Shown: positions 1 to 9,283 of the stretch, one piece after another
Layout of the letters: each line of letters begins with the position of its first letter
Numbering within the stretch: position 1 is the first letter of the stretch
Assembly (NCBI RefSeq): GCF_000217715.1
Contig: NC_015658.1
Span: 186,001-250,000, forward strand
Source: Halopiger xanaduensis SH-6
GTDB lineage: Archaea; Halobacteriota; Halobacteria; Halobacteriales; Natrialbaceae
DNA length: 64,000 nt
Direction of reading: 5' to 3'
Translations under genes and position numbers: made by a program
Notes under the pieces: generated by a model
What the model saw: the letters and a program-made list of their open reading frames with translations, nothing else
Told to the model about the DNA's origin: nothing
Databases searched by the model: none

Positions 1-1897
1 CTTCGGGTTCGGTGACAACCCACTGCTGGTTGGTCGCTTCGCCGATCGTCTCGTTGTAGACGTTCGCGCCGTCGGTCAGTCCGTCCTCGTCGTCGACGCT
101 CATCACGATGTCGTCGCCGTTGAGTTGGGCGGTGATTCGGTACGTTCCGGGCTCGAGGTCGTCGACCAGATCGATCTCCTGACCGGCGTCGCCGGTGCCG
201 AGGTTCGCCCGCGGATTGTCGACGACGTACTGGACGTCGACGTCCCGGCTGGGGTCGTGCTTCCACTCGAAGACGAGATCCCACTCCCCGCGGCCGTCGT
301 TCCACAGGAAGTAGTGATCGTAGGCGAACGTCGCGCCGGTCGCGTCGACGGGGTCGGCCCGCAGCGACGGCTGCTGGTACTCGAACGAACTGACGCCCTG
401 GACGGTTGCGGCCGGATCTGCGCCACCCTCGAGGGTGACGGTGCCCAGGTCGAGCCCGCCGCCGTGGTTGTTCTCGAGGATCGTTTCGTCGGCGGCGACG
501 CGGATGTTCTCCTCCGTCCCGCCCTCGCGGACGTCGCAGTTGACGATCCGGACGTTCGAGGTCTGCCCGCCGGAGACGTGAATGCCGTACGATTGCTCGC
601 GCTCGCCCTCCTCGCGGTCGTCGTACGTCCGGAGGTTAGAGATCGTGACGCCGTTCGTGGGATCGTGTCCGAAGTCGTCCCGCGAGTGAATGCGGACGGC
701 TTCGCCGTCGCAGTTCGCGACGACCCCGCCCTCGACCGTGAAGTTCTGGTTGTCCTCGATGAAGATCCCGCAGACGTCCATCTCGGAAATGTTCACCTCG
801 CCGACGGTGATGTTGTGCGAGCCCGAGACGCCGAAGACGCCGCGAGCGCCGCCGCGGACGACGACCTGATCGCAGGTCACGTCGTGGGTGCCGTTGGCGA
901 CGCGGAAGCCGGCGTAGCCGCCGCCGGGGTCGATCTCCTTTCCGACCACCGAATTGACCGTCGCGTCGGTCGTGTCGTTGAGCAGGACGCCACAGCCCGA
1001 TTCCACGCCGTTCGCGATGACGTCGCCGACTTGGATGCGGTCGACGGCGTAGGTTTCGAAGGCGTGGCCGCCCGAGTTCTCGACGTAGACGGTGTCGACC
1101 TGGACGTCTTTACAGCGGACGGTGTCCTCGCCGCGGCCGTGTGCGAAGCCGTCGATCCGCACGCCGATGTTGCCGCGCGGGTCCGAGCCGGTCATCTCGA
1201 TGCTAATGTTGCCGAGTCGGAGGTTCCGCACGCTCTGGAGGAACATGCCGAACCGCGGGTTGCCGACGACGTGCAGATTCGGGATTTCGACGTGTTCCGC
1301 GTCGGCGGCCATGACTGGAATGACCATCGCCTGATCGCCCTCGTCCTCGACGCGCATTCGCGCCGGTACGTCCAGCGCGGTGTAGCTCGGCAGTTCGATT
1401 CCCGCGAACTGGTCCGACGGATCGTATTCGCCGATATCCCCGTCGCCGTGGACCGGCCCGACGGTGCTCGGCGAGACGACCGCGACTTTCTCCATCCAGT
1501 CGCGCCCGTCCGTGAGGCTGTCGACCGCAGACTGGGTCACCTCGAGGACGTCCTCGCCGCTGGCCACGGTCTCCTCGCGATTGTCGGCGTGGAAGATCCC
1601 CTCCTCGTCCTTCCAGACGATCACGTCCGCATCTCTGGCCGCCGCGTAGACGTGGTCGACCTCGAGCGCGTGGAGATTGAACAGGTCGTGGTCCTGCGCG
1701 TCGATATCCTGATTCCACGGCCGCGCGTTTTTGCCGCGGTTCTTGCCGTCGCCGTGATCCGCCGCGGCTGAACCGGTCATCGCTGCCCCGACGGTACCGA
1801 CGCCGAGCAAGCCGAGTGCGGTCCGGCGCGTCAGCGACAGCCCGCTGTCTTCGTGCCCGTGCCTCTCACTAGCCTCTGACAAGCTATCACGTGCCAC
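1..1897 (-). CDS. Secreted right-handed beta-helix protein (Tat signal), C-terminus beyond window
   Basis: Seen: a reading frame of at least 632 codons that runs off the left edge. It begins with GTG at 1897; an in-frame TAA lies upstream and a TATA-like box at 1919-1927 is about 26 bases away, so a leaderless GTG start fits. Residues about 22-45 give a twin-arginine signal (SLTRRTALGLLGVG, then a hydrophobic stretch ending near SAAA). The body is rich in N-x-x-I/V-x-N/V turns such as VRNLRLGNISIEMTG and NFTVEGGVVANCDGEAVRIHS, typical of parallel beta-helix (pectate-lyase-like) folds. The visible C-terminal part changes character and may be a separate beta-sandwich. Inference: an extracellular polysaccharide lyase, hydrolase or binding protein acting on pectin, given the GH28 and GH78 neighbours. 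I recognise no catalytic motif, so activity is not assigned. Confidence 0.8.
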   Translation of the reverse strand, partial: MARDSLSEASERHGHEDSGLSLTRRTALGLLGVGTVGAAMTGSAAADHGDGKNRGKNARPWNQDIDAQDHDLFNLHALEVDHVYAAARDADVIVWKDEEGIFHADNREETVASGEDVLEVTQSAVDSLTDGRDWMEKVAVVSPSTVGPVHGDGDIGEYDPSDQFAGIELPSYTALDVPARMRVEDEGDQAMVIPVMAADAEHVEIPNLHVVGNPRFGMFLQSVRNLRLGNISIEMTGSDPRGNIGVRIDGFAHGRGEDTVRCKDVQVDTVYVENSGGHAFETYAVDRIQVGDVIANGVESGCGVLLNDTTDATVNSVVGKEIDPGGGYAGFRVANGTHDVTCDQVVVRGGARGVFGVSGSHNITVGEVNISEMDVCGIFIEDNQNFTVEGGVVANCDGEAVRIHSRDDFGHDPTNGVTISNLRTYDDREEGEREQSYGIHVSGGQTSNVRIVNCDVREGGTEENIRVAADETILENNHGGGLDLGTVTLEGGADPAATVQGVSSFEYQQPSLRADPVDATGATFAYDHYFLWNDGRGEWDLVFEWKHDPSRDVDVQYVVDNPRANLGTGDAGQEIDLVDDLEPGTYRITAQLNGDDIVMSVDDEDGLTDGANVYNETIGEATNQQWVVTEPE

Positions 1898-1918
1898 AGT
1901 CGCTCTATCAGGAAATAG

Positions 1919-1927
1919 TATTTATAA
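1919..1927 (-). promoter_or_regulatory. TATA-like promoter of the beta-helix gene
   Basis: TTATAAATA on the minus strand is centred about 26 bases before the GTG at 1897. This matches archaeal TATA to transcription-start spacing and implies a leaderless mRNA. Confidence 0.55.
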
Positions 1928-1991
1928 TTAATGAAAATAGACGAAAGAGATAAGCGAGTACGATTACCGATACTCCTAATAAATCCGAAAG

Positions 1992-3611
1992 CTACTGGGC
2001 CGGCGGAACGTTGCCGTACTCGCTGAAACCGTGCTCACCATCGGCGTCAATCGCAGTCCCGGCATCGACCAGATCGTTGCCCGCGAACAGGCGCTCGTCT
2101 TCAGTCCCCTCGAGCGAGCAGAACGTCCCCGCTCCCGCTCGAGCGCGCGAGTTCCTGATCGAGACCGTCCGGACGTCCTGGAGTGCGACGGCCGCGTCGG
2201 CGGCATCTTCGTGCGCCTGTCGTCCGCTGAACCCCTCTATCTCCAGATTTCGGATGTCGGTACACCGGATTCCGTTGGCGTAGTACGCGGGCAGGTCGGT
2301 TCCCCACTCGAGGTCGATCCCGCGCAACTCGAGGTCGCGGACTCCCTCGCAGTCCACGCCGGCGATCTCGCGTTCGGCGATCGGCGCTTCGACGGCCGTC
2401 GGCTGGAGGTCGACGTTCCCGCCGACGCGGTCGGCGTACGGACTGTCCTCGATCTCGATGCGGACGTTCTCGAGGGAGACGGCGGCCACGTCGGCGTCTT
2501 CGTGGGCGTAGACGAGCGCCCCGTTCTCGCTTCGGGCGACGATATTCGAGAATCGGACGTTGCGGATCCGTCCGAGGTTCGTCTCCTCGGTTCGGGGCAC
2601 TGACGTCACGTAGATCGGTTCGGCTTTGCCCCACCACGGCCCCGGTAGCAGGCCGGTCTCGACCACGATGTTCGAAAAGAGGACGTTCTCGAGGTCGCCC
2701 GCGTCCCGGTGCTGGATGCCGAGGCCGCGGTTCGAGTCGCGAACCACGCAGTTCTCGAAGACGCAATCGCGGATCGGAGCGTGAGTTTCCGAGCCGAACT
2801 TGATCGCGCAGGCGGCCGAGGCCAGCGTGCAGTTGGTGACGGTAATGCCGGCCGTCGGGTCCTCGCCTTCCGCGCGCGTCCCGATCGTGATCGAGTCGTC
2901 GCACGAGCGGATCGAGCAGTCCGAGATACGGACGTCGCGCGAGTTCATGATCGAGATCCCGTCGCAGTTCGGAATCCGCATGTGGTTGTCGATCGTGACG
3001 CCGCAGACAACGACGTCGTCGCAGTCGTGCAGGCTGATCGTCCACGCCGGCATGTCTCGCAGCGTCACGCCCTCGAACCGCACGTTCGTCGCGTCCTCGA
3101 GGAGGAACATCGGCCCCGGGCGGAACGCTGATTTCGCCCGCGGCCACTCCTCGGTGCCAAGCGAGGGATCGAGATAGTCCTCGCCCTGCCGCGCCTCGTG
3201 CGGGGCGTTCGCGATGAGCGGGTGGTGGTCGCTCTCGCCGGAGTGGCCGCGCAACGGGTCGTCCATCTCGTGAAAGTCGGTTCCGCGACCGTCGAAGACG
3301 CCCCGACCCGTGATCGTGACGTTCTCGACGTCTTCGGCGCGTACGAACGGTCGCTCGCCGTCCGGGCCGTACGCGTCGCCGTACGCCGACTGCTCCCGCG
3401 CGGCGTACACGGTTGCCCCCGCCTCGAGCGAGAGCGTGACGTGACTCCGGAGGTTGATCGTGCCGATTTCGTACTCGCCGCTCGGCACGACGACCGTGCC
3501 GCCGCCCGCGTCAGCGCAGGCGTCGATGGCATTCTGGAATGCTTCGGTTGCGAGGTTGGCCTCGGGATCAAGGTACTCGCCGATCGAAATACGTGCTCCT
3601 GGGTCGGCCAT
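1992..3611 (-). CDS. GH28 family polygalacturonase / rhamnogalacturonan hydrolase
   Basis: Predicted GH28 glycosidase, hydrolysing galacturonosyl bonds in pectin. Seen: an N-terminal strand region with AIDACADAGGGTVVVPSGEY, typical of the GH28 entrance, then beta-helix repeats. The catalytic region has NCDGISI (about residue 216, the N-x-D motif), SCDDSITIG (about 237, the paired Asp) and then GSETH and RGLGIQHR where other GH28 proteins have the G-H-G and R-I-K motifs. No signal peptide is visible, so a cytoplasmic location is inferred. I chose ATG 3611, which has GGGAG about 8 bases upstream; an in-frame GTG at 3650 would add 13 residues. It is divergent from the GH78 gene, sharing a short intergenic region, and this pairing fits attack on the GalA-Rha backbone of rhamnogalacturonan I. 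Endo or exo mode and exact linkage cannot be told. Confidence 0.88.
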   Translation of the reverse strand: MADPGARISIGEYLDPEANLATEAFQNAIDACADAGGGTVVVPSGEYEIGTINLRSHVTLSLEAGATVYAAREQSAYGDAYGPDGERPFVRAEDVENVTITGRGVFDGRGTDFHEMDDPLRGHSGESDHHPLIANAPHEARQGEDYLDPSLGTEEWPRAKSAFRPGPMFLLEDATNVRFEGVTLRDMPAWTISLHDCDDVVVCGVTIDNHMRIPNCDGISIMNSRDVRISDCSIRSCDDSITIGTRAEGEDPTAGITVTNCTLASAACAIKFGSETHAPIRDCVFENCVVRDSNRGLGIQHRDAGDLENVLFSNIVVETGLLPGPWWGKAEPIYVTSVPRTEETNLGRIRNVRFSNIVARSENGALVYAHEDADVAAVSLENVRIEIEDSPYADRVGGNVDLQPTAVEAPIAEREIAGVDCEGVRDLELRGIDLEWGTDLPAYYANGIRCTDIRNLEIEGFSGRQAHEDAADAAVALQDVRTVSIRNSRARAGAGTFCSLEGTEDERLFAGNDLVDAGTAIDADGEHGFSEYGNVPPAQ

Positions 3612-3735
3612 GCGAACGACTCCCGGGCGCTCGTGCTTAGTCGTTCTCACTCATGATTGAATTCCGGATTCTCGAGCACCGGATCTGACACGTCGGCACC
3701 TATTACTGGGTCCGCGACCAACCGCGGTGCAAGAG

Positions 3736-6450
3736 ATGACGCGGATGCAACCAACAGACCTGAGAACCGAGTTCGTCCGGACCCCGCTGGGCATCGACGA
3801 GCGGAATCCGGACCTTCGCTGGCGAGTCGACACCGACCGTCGCGGCGCGGCTCAGACGGCCTACCGCGTGCTCGTGACCTCGAGCCGCGACCGCCTCGCC
3901 GACGACGAGGGCGACGTTTGGGATACGGGTAAGCGCGAGAGCGAGACGCCGTCTGTCACCTACGACGGGCCACCCCTCGAGGCCGGAACGGACTACTACT
4001 GGAAAGTCCGCGTCTGGGACGACGACGAGGCCGGCGCGTGGAGCGAGCCCGCGATGTGGGGCACGGGCCTGCTCGAGGCTGATGATTGGGAGGCAAACTG
4101 GATTCGGCGACCCGAGGAAGTCGACGTCGACGCCGTCGACGACTTCGAACGCGGCCAGTTCACCTACGCCCGCCGCGAGTTCGCGCTGCCCGACGACGCC
4201 GACGTCGAGCGGGCTCGTGCGTCGGTCGCCGCCTGCCACCAGTACGAACTGTCGGTCAACGGCGAGCGGGTCGACCGCGGCCAGTCGTTTTCCTACCCCG
4301 ACTACCACTACTACAAGACCGTCGACCTGACCGACGCGCTCGAGGCGGGCGAAAACGCCGTCGGCGCGCTGTTCACGTGGCAGGGCGAGGGCCAGGGCCG
4401 GCCGACCGCCGAGCCCGGCTTCATCTGTCAACTCGAGATCGACCTTGCCGACGGAAGCGAGCAGACGATCGTCACCGACGATTCCTGGCGGCTCCGCGAG
4501 GCCGAGTGGGACGAGGACGCGCCGCTGCGAAACGACGAAATCGGCGAGGCGGTCGAACTCGTCGACGGACGCGACGAACCTCGCGGCTGGGCTGAACCCG
4601 ACTTCGACGATACCGACTGGACGGCGGCCGGCGTCGTCGGCGAGCATCCGACCGATCCCTGGGAGCGACTCATCGCGCAGAACCGCGAGGTCGTCAGTCG
4701 GGAGATCGAGCCCGAATCGATCACGCAGGTCGACGACGAGACGTACGTCGTGGACTTCGGGCGGGTCTACACCGGCCTCCCGGAGCTTCGGTTCGCGGAC
4801 GGCACCGCCGGCCACCGCGTCGGGATGCGAGCGGGCTATCACCTGCGCGAAGACGGAACCGTCCACGAGCAGGAGGGAACCCAGTGGACCGACATGCGCT
4901 ACGCGTACGTGCAACGCGACGGCGCGTGTACGTTCCGGCCGTTCAACTACCTCGGCGTCCGCTATCTGCAGCTCGAGTCGCCCGGCGAGGAGTTCAGTGC
5001 TGATCAGGTGTCGCTGCGGGCGCTCCACAACGAGGTACCAGACGAGCGCGCGGCGACATTTGCGTGCTCGGACGAGACCCTCGAGGAGGTCTTCGAACTC
5101 GCGCGCCACTCGGCGCTGTACGGCAGCCAGGAGCAGTTCATCGACACGCCGACCCGCGAGAAGGGACAGTTCCTCATGGACGCGTTGAACATCTCGGCGG
5201 TCTCGCGGCGCGCGTTCGGCGAACGAGCGCTGACGCGACAGGCGATTCGGGAGTTCGTCCGGTCGCACTACCGCTACTGGGAAGAAGAGGGACGGCTGAG
5301 CGCCGTCTACCCCAACGGCGACGGCAAGCGCGACATCCCCGATTTCACCGAAGGGTTCCCCGACTGGGTCTGGCAGTACTACCGCGAGTCGGGCGACCGA
5401 GCGATCCTCGAGACGGCCTACCCGGTGGTACAGGCGGTTGCCGACTACGTTGCCGAGCACGTCGACGACGAGACCGGTCTCGTCACCGAACTCTCGGGCG
5501 GCGAGGGCGGCCCCTACGAGGAGGGGATCGTCGACTGGCCGCCGGAGATGCGCTACGGCTACGACCGCGACTGGCCCGCCCGAACGACGGTCAATATCCT
5601 CGGCGCCAACGCGTTCGACAAAGCGGCGGCCATCGCGGATGCCCTCGAGCGGCCCGACGAGGAGGTCGAGACGTACCGCGACCGAAAGCGGGCGCTCGAG
5701 GCCGCAATCGGAGCACACCTGTTCGACGGCGACCTGTTCGTCGACGGCTGCGACGCGACCGACGCCAGCGAGGGTCGCTCCCAGCACGCCAACGCGTTCG
5801 CGCTCGCGTTCGGACTCGTCCCCGACGACGCGATCGACGGGGTCGCCGACCACATCGCCGAGATGGGCATGCAGATGGGACCGATGATGGTCCCGCGGCT
5901 ACTCGAGGCGCTCGAAGCGGCGGATCGAACCGACGCGCTGATCGAACTGCTCACGAACGCCGAGGACGACGGTTGGGCGAACATCCTCGCGCAGGGCGGG
6001 ACGTTCACCTGGGAGACCTGGCACTGTCGCGATCCGGAGCTGCCGACCGACGAACGGCAAAACCGCAGCGAGTCCCACGCGATGGGTGCGCCGGTGCTCG
6101 TGAGTATCCAGCGGGCCCTGCTCGGCGTCCGTCTCGCCGATAGGGAGGGGTCCCACCTCGAGATTCGGCCGGCGATCGGCCACCTCGAGCACGCGTCGGG
6201 TCGAGTCCCGACCGAACGCGGCCGCGTCGAGGTTGCCTGGTCCAGATCGGACGGGAAATGCGACCTCGAAGTGACGGTGCCGTGGAACGCGACCGCCTCG
6301 ATTTCGCTTCCGTCCGACGCCGAGACCGACCGAGTCGGCGTGACGCCAGTCGCCTCGTCATTACCCGACGGCGTCTCGGACGTACAGCGCGGGGACGGAT
6401 CGATCGTCGTCGACGTCGAATCCGGGACGTATCAATTCACGCTCGAGTGA
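3736..6450 (+). CDS. GH78 alpha-L-rhamnosidase
   Basis: Removes terminal alpha-L-rhamnose from rhamnogalacturonan fragments or glycosides. Seen: about 904 residues with the usual GH78 order. An N-terminal fibronectin-like domain (PDLRWRVDT...AYRVLVTS...YYWKVRVWDD) is followed by a beta-sandwich with SVNGERVDRG and a (alpha/alpha)6 barrel from about residue 420. The barrel has DTPTREKGQFLMDA near residue 470, the equivalent of the family D-C-P-x-R-D-E acid motif, and EGFPDWVWQYY. A C-terminal beta domain carries the HASGRVPTERGRVEVAW stretch. No signal peptide is seen, so it is probably cytoplasmic. The start is uncertain between GTG 3727, ATG 3736 and ATG 3745. L-rhamnose released here would suit the mutarotase at 12084. 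Divergent from the GH28 gene. Confidence 0.92.
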   Translation: MTRMQPTDLRTEFVRTPLGIDERNPDLRWRVDTDRRGAAQTAYRVLVTSSRDRLADDEGDVWDTGKRESETPSVTYDGPPLEAGTDYYWKVRVWDDDEAGAWSEPAMWGTGLLEADDWEANWIRRPEEVDVDAVDDFERGQFTYARREFALPDDADVERARASVAACHQYELSVNGERVDRGQSFSYPDYHYYKTVDLTDALEAGENAVGALFTWQGEGQGRPTAEPGFICQLEIDLADGSEQTIVTDDSWRLREAEWDEDAPLRNDEIGEAVELVDGRDEPRGWAEPDFDDTDWTAAGVVGEHPTDPWERLIAQNREVVSREIEPESITQVDDETYVVDFGRVYTGLPELRFADGTAGHRVGMRAGYHLREDGTVHEQEGTQWTDMRYAYVQRDGACTFRPFNYLGVRYLQLESPGEEFSADQVSLRALHNEVPDERAATFACSDETLEEVFELARHSALYGSQEQFIDTPTREKGQFLMDALNISAVSRRAFGERALTRQAIREFVRSHYRYWEEEGRLSAVYPNGDGKRDIPDFTEGFPDWVWQYYRESGDRAILETAYPVVQAVADYVAEHVDDETGLVTELSGGEGGPYEEGIVDWPPEMRYGYDRDWPARTTVNILGANAFDKAAAIADALERPDEEVETYRDRKRALEAAIGAHLFDGDLFVDGCDATDASEGRSQHANAFALAFGLVPDDAIDGVADHIAEMGMQMGPMMVPRLLEALEAADRTDALIELLTNAEDDGWANILAQGGTFTWETWHCRDPELPTDERQNRSESHAMGAPVLVSIQRALLGVRLADREGSHLEIRPAIGHLEHASGRVPTERGRVEVAWSRSDGKCDLEVTVPWNATASISLPSDAETDRVGVTPVASSLPDGVSDVQRGDGSIVVDVESGTYQFTLE

Positions 6451-6645
6451 GGAGGAAACGGTGCTGACGGGTTCGCCGCAGCGCAAGTCGACTCCGTTTA
6501 GTACGTCACAGACCTAAACGAGACGGCAATACTCGGGCCGTCGTCAGTCTCAAACACCGATTTTCGTTCTCCGGCAGGATACTGCTGAGAGCAGTGGTGT
6601 TTGTTTGGCCATAACAAACATTACATGTGATAAAAAATTAATGTC

Positions 6646-9162
6646 ATGGTTCAGGACGAGCTGTGGGCCCGCGTACGGGAGAGACTACCCGGGAAGGGGC
6701 TCCTTCCGGATCGAGTGCGGAGCCGATATCTGGTGAAATTTGGCGTCGTCATCACGATCATCGCGATTCTGTTAATCGCGTCGTCTGCGTATTTTTATCT
6801 GGACATCACGAGTCAGATCACTCGCGACGTGCAGGCGGAGATGGAGGACAATACGGCCCACAACGCCGACGAGTTTGAGGGATGGATCTCCGACTACGAG
6901 ATGACGGCCAATACGATAACGCGCTCCAAAGAGTTCGTCAACGGCTCCGAAGCGAAAATCGGCAGCGAATTACGAAAGCATCGACGGACGCTCCCCGCCG
7001 AGTCACAGGGGGTCCACTATTTCGATTTGGGGTCGAAGGAGGTCGTTCGAAGTACGAACTCACAGATGAACGGCGAACGGATCGCCAATCTCGACGTGCA
7101 AGTATACGATCGCAGCGGTGCCGCTACCACCGAACTCGCCTATGACGAGATAGACAGCCGGGAGTTTGCCGGCGGGTTCACCGACGTGTACGAACGGAAC
7201 GGCGAGAAGCTGCTCGCGTTCATCTCGCCGATCGCCGGCTCCGACGACCGTGCGGTGATGATCGAGGTCGACATCGCCGACGTCGCGTACTTGTTCGACG
7301 GTACCGTCGACGAGGAGGAAATCCGAGTCTTCGACGCGTCCGCCGAGACGACCGTGTACGCCGAAAACGAGAGTGCGATCCTCGCGTCCGGACTGGGATA
7401 CGCCGGCGCCGAACTCCCGGACGGCGACGCCGGGGCCGGAATATTCGAACACCAGTCGACGGACAGCGTACTCTCCTACGCGACGGTCGGCGAGACCGAC
7501 TGGGTCGTCGTCTCCCGCGCGCCGCAATCGACCGCCTACGCGCTCGCCGACAGCGTCGCCACGTCGTTGCTCCTGTTGATCGCGATCGCGATCGCCGGCT
7601 TTCTGGTCGTCGGGGCGACGCTCGGTCGATCGACGGCCGCCGCGATGACCGACCTCGCGACCAACGCCCGCGCGCTCTCGAACGGCGACACGGCGATCTC
7701 GATCAGCGACGACGACCGGATCGACGAAGTCGGCCGCGTTCGCGGGGCGTTCGCCGACACCCGCGACTACCTCGAGACCGCAGCCGACCAGGCCGACGCG
7801 ATCGCCCGACAGGAGTTCGACGATCCGGTTCTCGAGGCCGACGTTCCCGGGAAGCTCGGCGACTCGCTCGCGACGATGCGCGCCGATCTCGAGCAGTCGA
7901 TCGCGGATCTCGAACGCTCCAAGACCGAAGCCGAGACCGCGCAGGCGGACGCCGCCGAGGCCCGCCGCGAGGCCGAACGACTCGCCGATCGTCTCGAGCA
8001 GAAGGCCGCCGAGTTCGGCGACGTCATGTCGAAGGCCGCCGAGGGCGACCTCACCCAGCGGCTCGACGAGGACGTCGACAACGACGCGCTGGCCGAAATC
8101 GCGACCGCGTTCAACGAGATGCTCGAGGATATCGAGGGGACGATCGTCGACATCCAAACGCTCGCCGAGGACGTCGACCGAACCAGCGCGGACGTCACCG
8201 AGCGCGTCAGCGAGATCGAACGGGCCAGCGACGAGGTAGGCCGGTCGACCGAGGAGATCGCGTCCGCCGCGTCCGACCAGAGCGAGCGGTTCCAGGCGGT
8301 CTACGGCGAGATGAACGACCTCTCGGCGACCGTCGAGGAGATCGCCTCCACCGCCGGCGACGTCGCAACCGTCTCCGCGGCGGCCGCCGACCGCGCCGAC
8401 GACGCCAGCGAAGCGAGCATTGAAATTCGCGCCGAGATGAAACGGCTCGAGGATCGCGCCGAAGCGATCACCGAGCAAGTCGGCCAGTTAGAATCGGAGA
8501 TGGGCGAGATCGGCGACATCGTCGATCTGATCGACGACATCGCCGGCCAGACGAACTTGCTGGCGCTGAACGCCTCGATCGAGGCAGCAGGCGCCGGCGA
8601 AGAAGGCGACGGATTCGCCGTCGTCGCGAACGAGGTCAAGAGCCTCGCCGAGGAGACTGGCGAAGCGACGCAGGAAGTCGACGCGTTAATCGACGCGGTC
8701 CAGGCGTCGGTCGAAGAAACCGTCGTGGAGATCGACCGCATGCGCGAGCAAGTCGATGACGGCGTCGACGTCGTCGAGGACGGCATCGACGCGATCGACG
8801 CGATCGCCGACCAGGTCGAGACGGCGAACGACAGTATTCAGTCGATCGACGAGGCGACCGACGAGCAGGCTCGAGCGAGCGAACGGGTCGTCACCATGGT
8901 CGACGAGGCCACCGAGATCAGTTCTGAAACGGAGTCCGAAACGGAGAACGTCGCAGCTGCCGTCGAGGAACAGACGGCCTCGATCTCGGAGGTCTCTTCG
9001 GGGACGCGCTCGCTGACCGAGATGGCCGACGACTTGCGCGTCTCGTTAGCCGAATTCGACGTCGACGAGAGCGAAGGCGATGCCAACGCGATTGACGCCG
9101 ATGAAGGTGCGGATATCGTTTTGAAACACGATTCTGACGAGAGCGGCAGCGAGGGAGAGTGA
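6646..9162 (+). CDS. Methyl-accepting chemotaxis transducer (membrane, extracellular Cache-like sensor)
   Basis: Signal transducer passing ligand binding to CheA/CheW. Seen: 838 residues. TM1 is about residues 30-52 ([19 protein letters not shown]) and TM2 about 306-328 ([19 protein letters not shown]). The roughly 250-residue segment between them is extracellular, with a FDLGSKEV... [19 protein letters not shown] pattern resembling double-Cache sensors. A HAMP region follows, then a second HAMP-like segment, then a long coiled-coil signalling domain. The hairpin tip [20 protein letters not shown] sits near residues 630-650 and is diagnostic of the family. An acidic C-terminus lacks an obvious CheR pentapeptide. 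It stands alone between GH78 and the DUF2264 gene, so sensing of a plant sugar or oligosaccharide is a reasonable but unproven guess. The ATG at 6646 follows an A+T-rich promoter. Confidence 0.93.
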   Translation: MVQDELWARVRERLPGKGLLPDRVRSRYLVKFGVVITIIAILLIASSAYFYLDITSQITRDVQAEMEDNTAHNADEFEGWISDYEMTANTITRSKEFVNGSEAKIGSELRKHRRTLPAESQGVHYFDLGSKEVVRSTNSQMNGERIANLDVQVYDRSGAATTELAYDEIDSREFAGGFTDVYERNGEKLLAFISPIAGSDDRAVMIEVDIADVAYLFDGTVDEEEIRVFDASAETTVYAENESAILASGLGYAGAELPDGDAGAGIFEHQSTDSVLSYATVGETDWVVVSRAPQSTAYALADSVATSLLLLIAIAIAGFLVVGATLGRSTAAAMTDLATNARALSNGDTAISISDDDRIDEVGRVRGAFADTRDYLETAADQADAIARQEFDDPVLEADVPGKLGDSLATMRADLEQSIADLERSKTEAETAQADAAEARREAERLADRLEQKAAEFGDVMSKAAEGDLTQRLDEDVDNDALAEIATAFNEMLEDIEGTIVDIQTLAEDVDRTSADVTERVSEIERASDEVGRSTEEIASAASDQSERFQAVYGEMNDLSATVEEIASTAGDVATVSAAAADRADDASEASIEIRAEMKRLEDRAEAITEQVGQLESEMGEIGDIVDLIDDIAGQTNLLALNASIEAAGAGEEGDGFAVVANEVKSLAEETGEATQEVDALIDAVQASVEETVVEIDRMREQVDDGVDVVEDGIDAIDAIADQVETANDSIQSIDEATDEQARASERVVTMVDEATEISSETESETENVAAAVEEQTASISEVSSGTRSLTEMADDLRVSLAEFDVDESEGDANAIDADEGADIVLKHDSDESGSEGE

Positions 9163-9251
9163 GAACTCGCTGTATCGACCGTTTCGTGCCGGGCGTTGGC
9201 TCTGGACGCTCGAGTCCTGACGATGGGCGCTCGTGATTGAACGGCGCGGAA

Positions 9252-9260
9252 GAATTAACT
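9252..9260 (+). promoter_or_regulatory. TATA-like promoter of the DUF2264 gene
   Basis: GAATTAACT lies about 28 bases before ATG 9284, consistent with a leaderless transcript. Confidence 0.4.
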
Positions 9261-9283
9261 GTTCGCCTCGAGAGTCGGCCGGT

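Noticed and set aside
125-1771. Long open frame on the plus strand opposite the beta-helix gene
   Set aside because: Its translation is Val/Arg/Asp-rich without domains, while the minus-strand frame has a Tat signal and beta-helix pattern. Long antisense frames are expected in G+C-rich DNA.
3703-5853. 716-codon minus-strand frame
   Set aside because: Antisense to the clear GH78 gene; composition is low in hydrophobic cores and it resembles no family.
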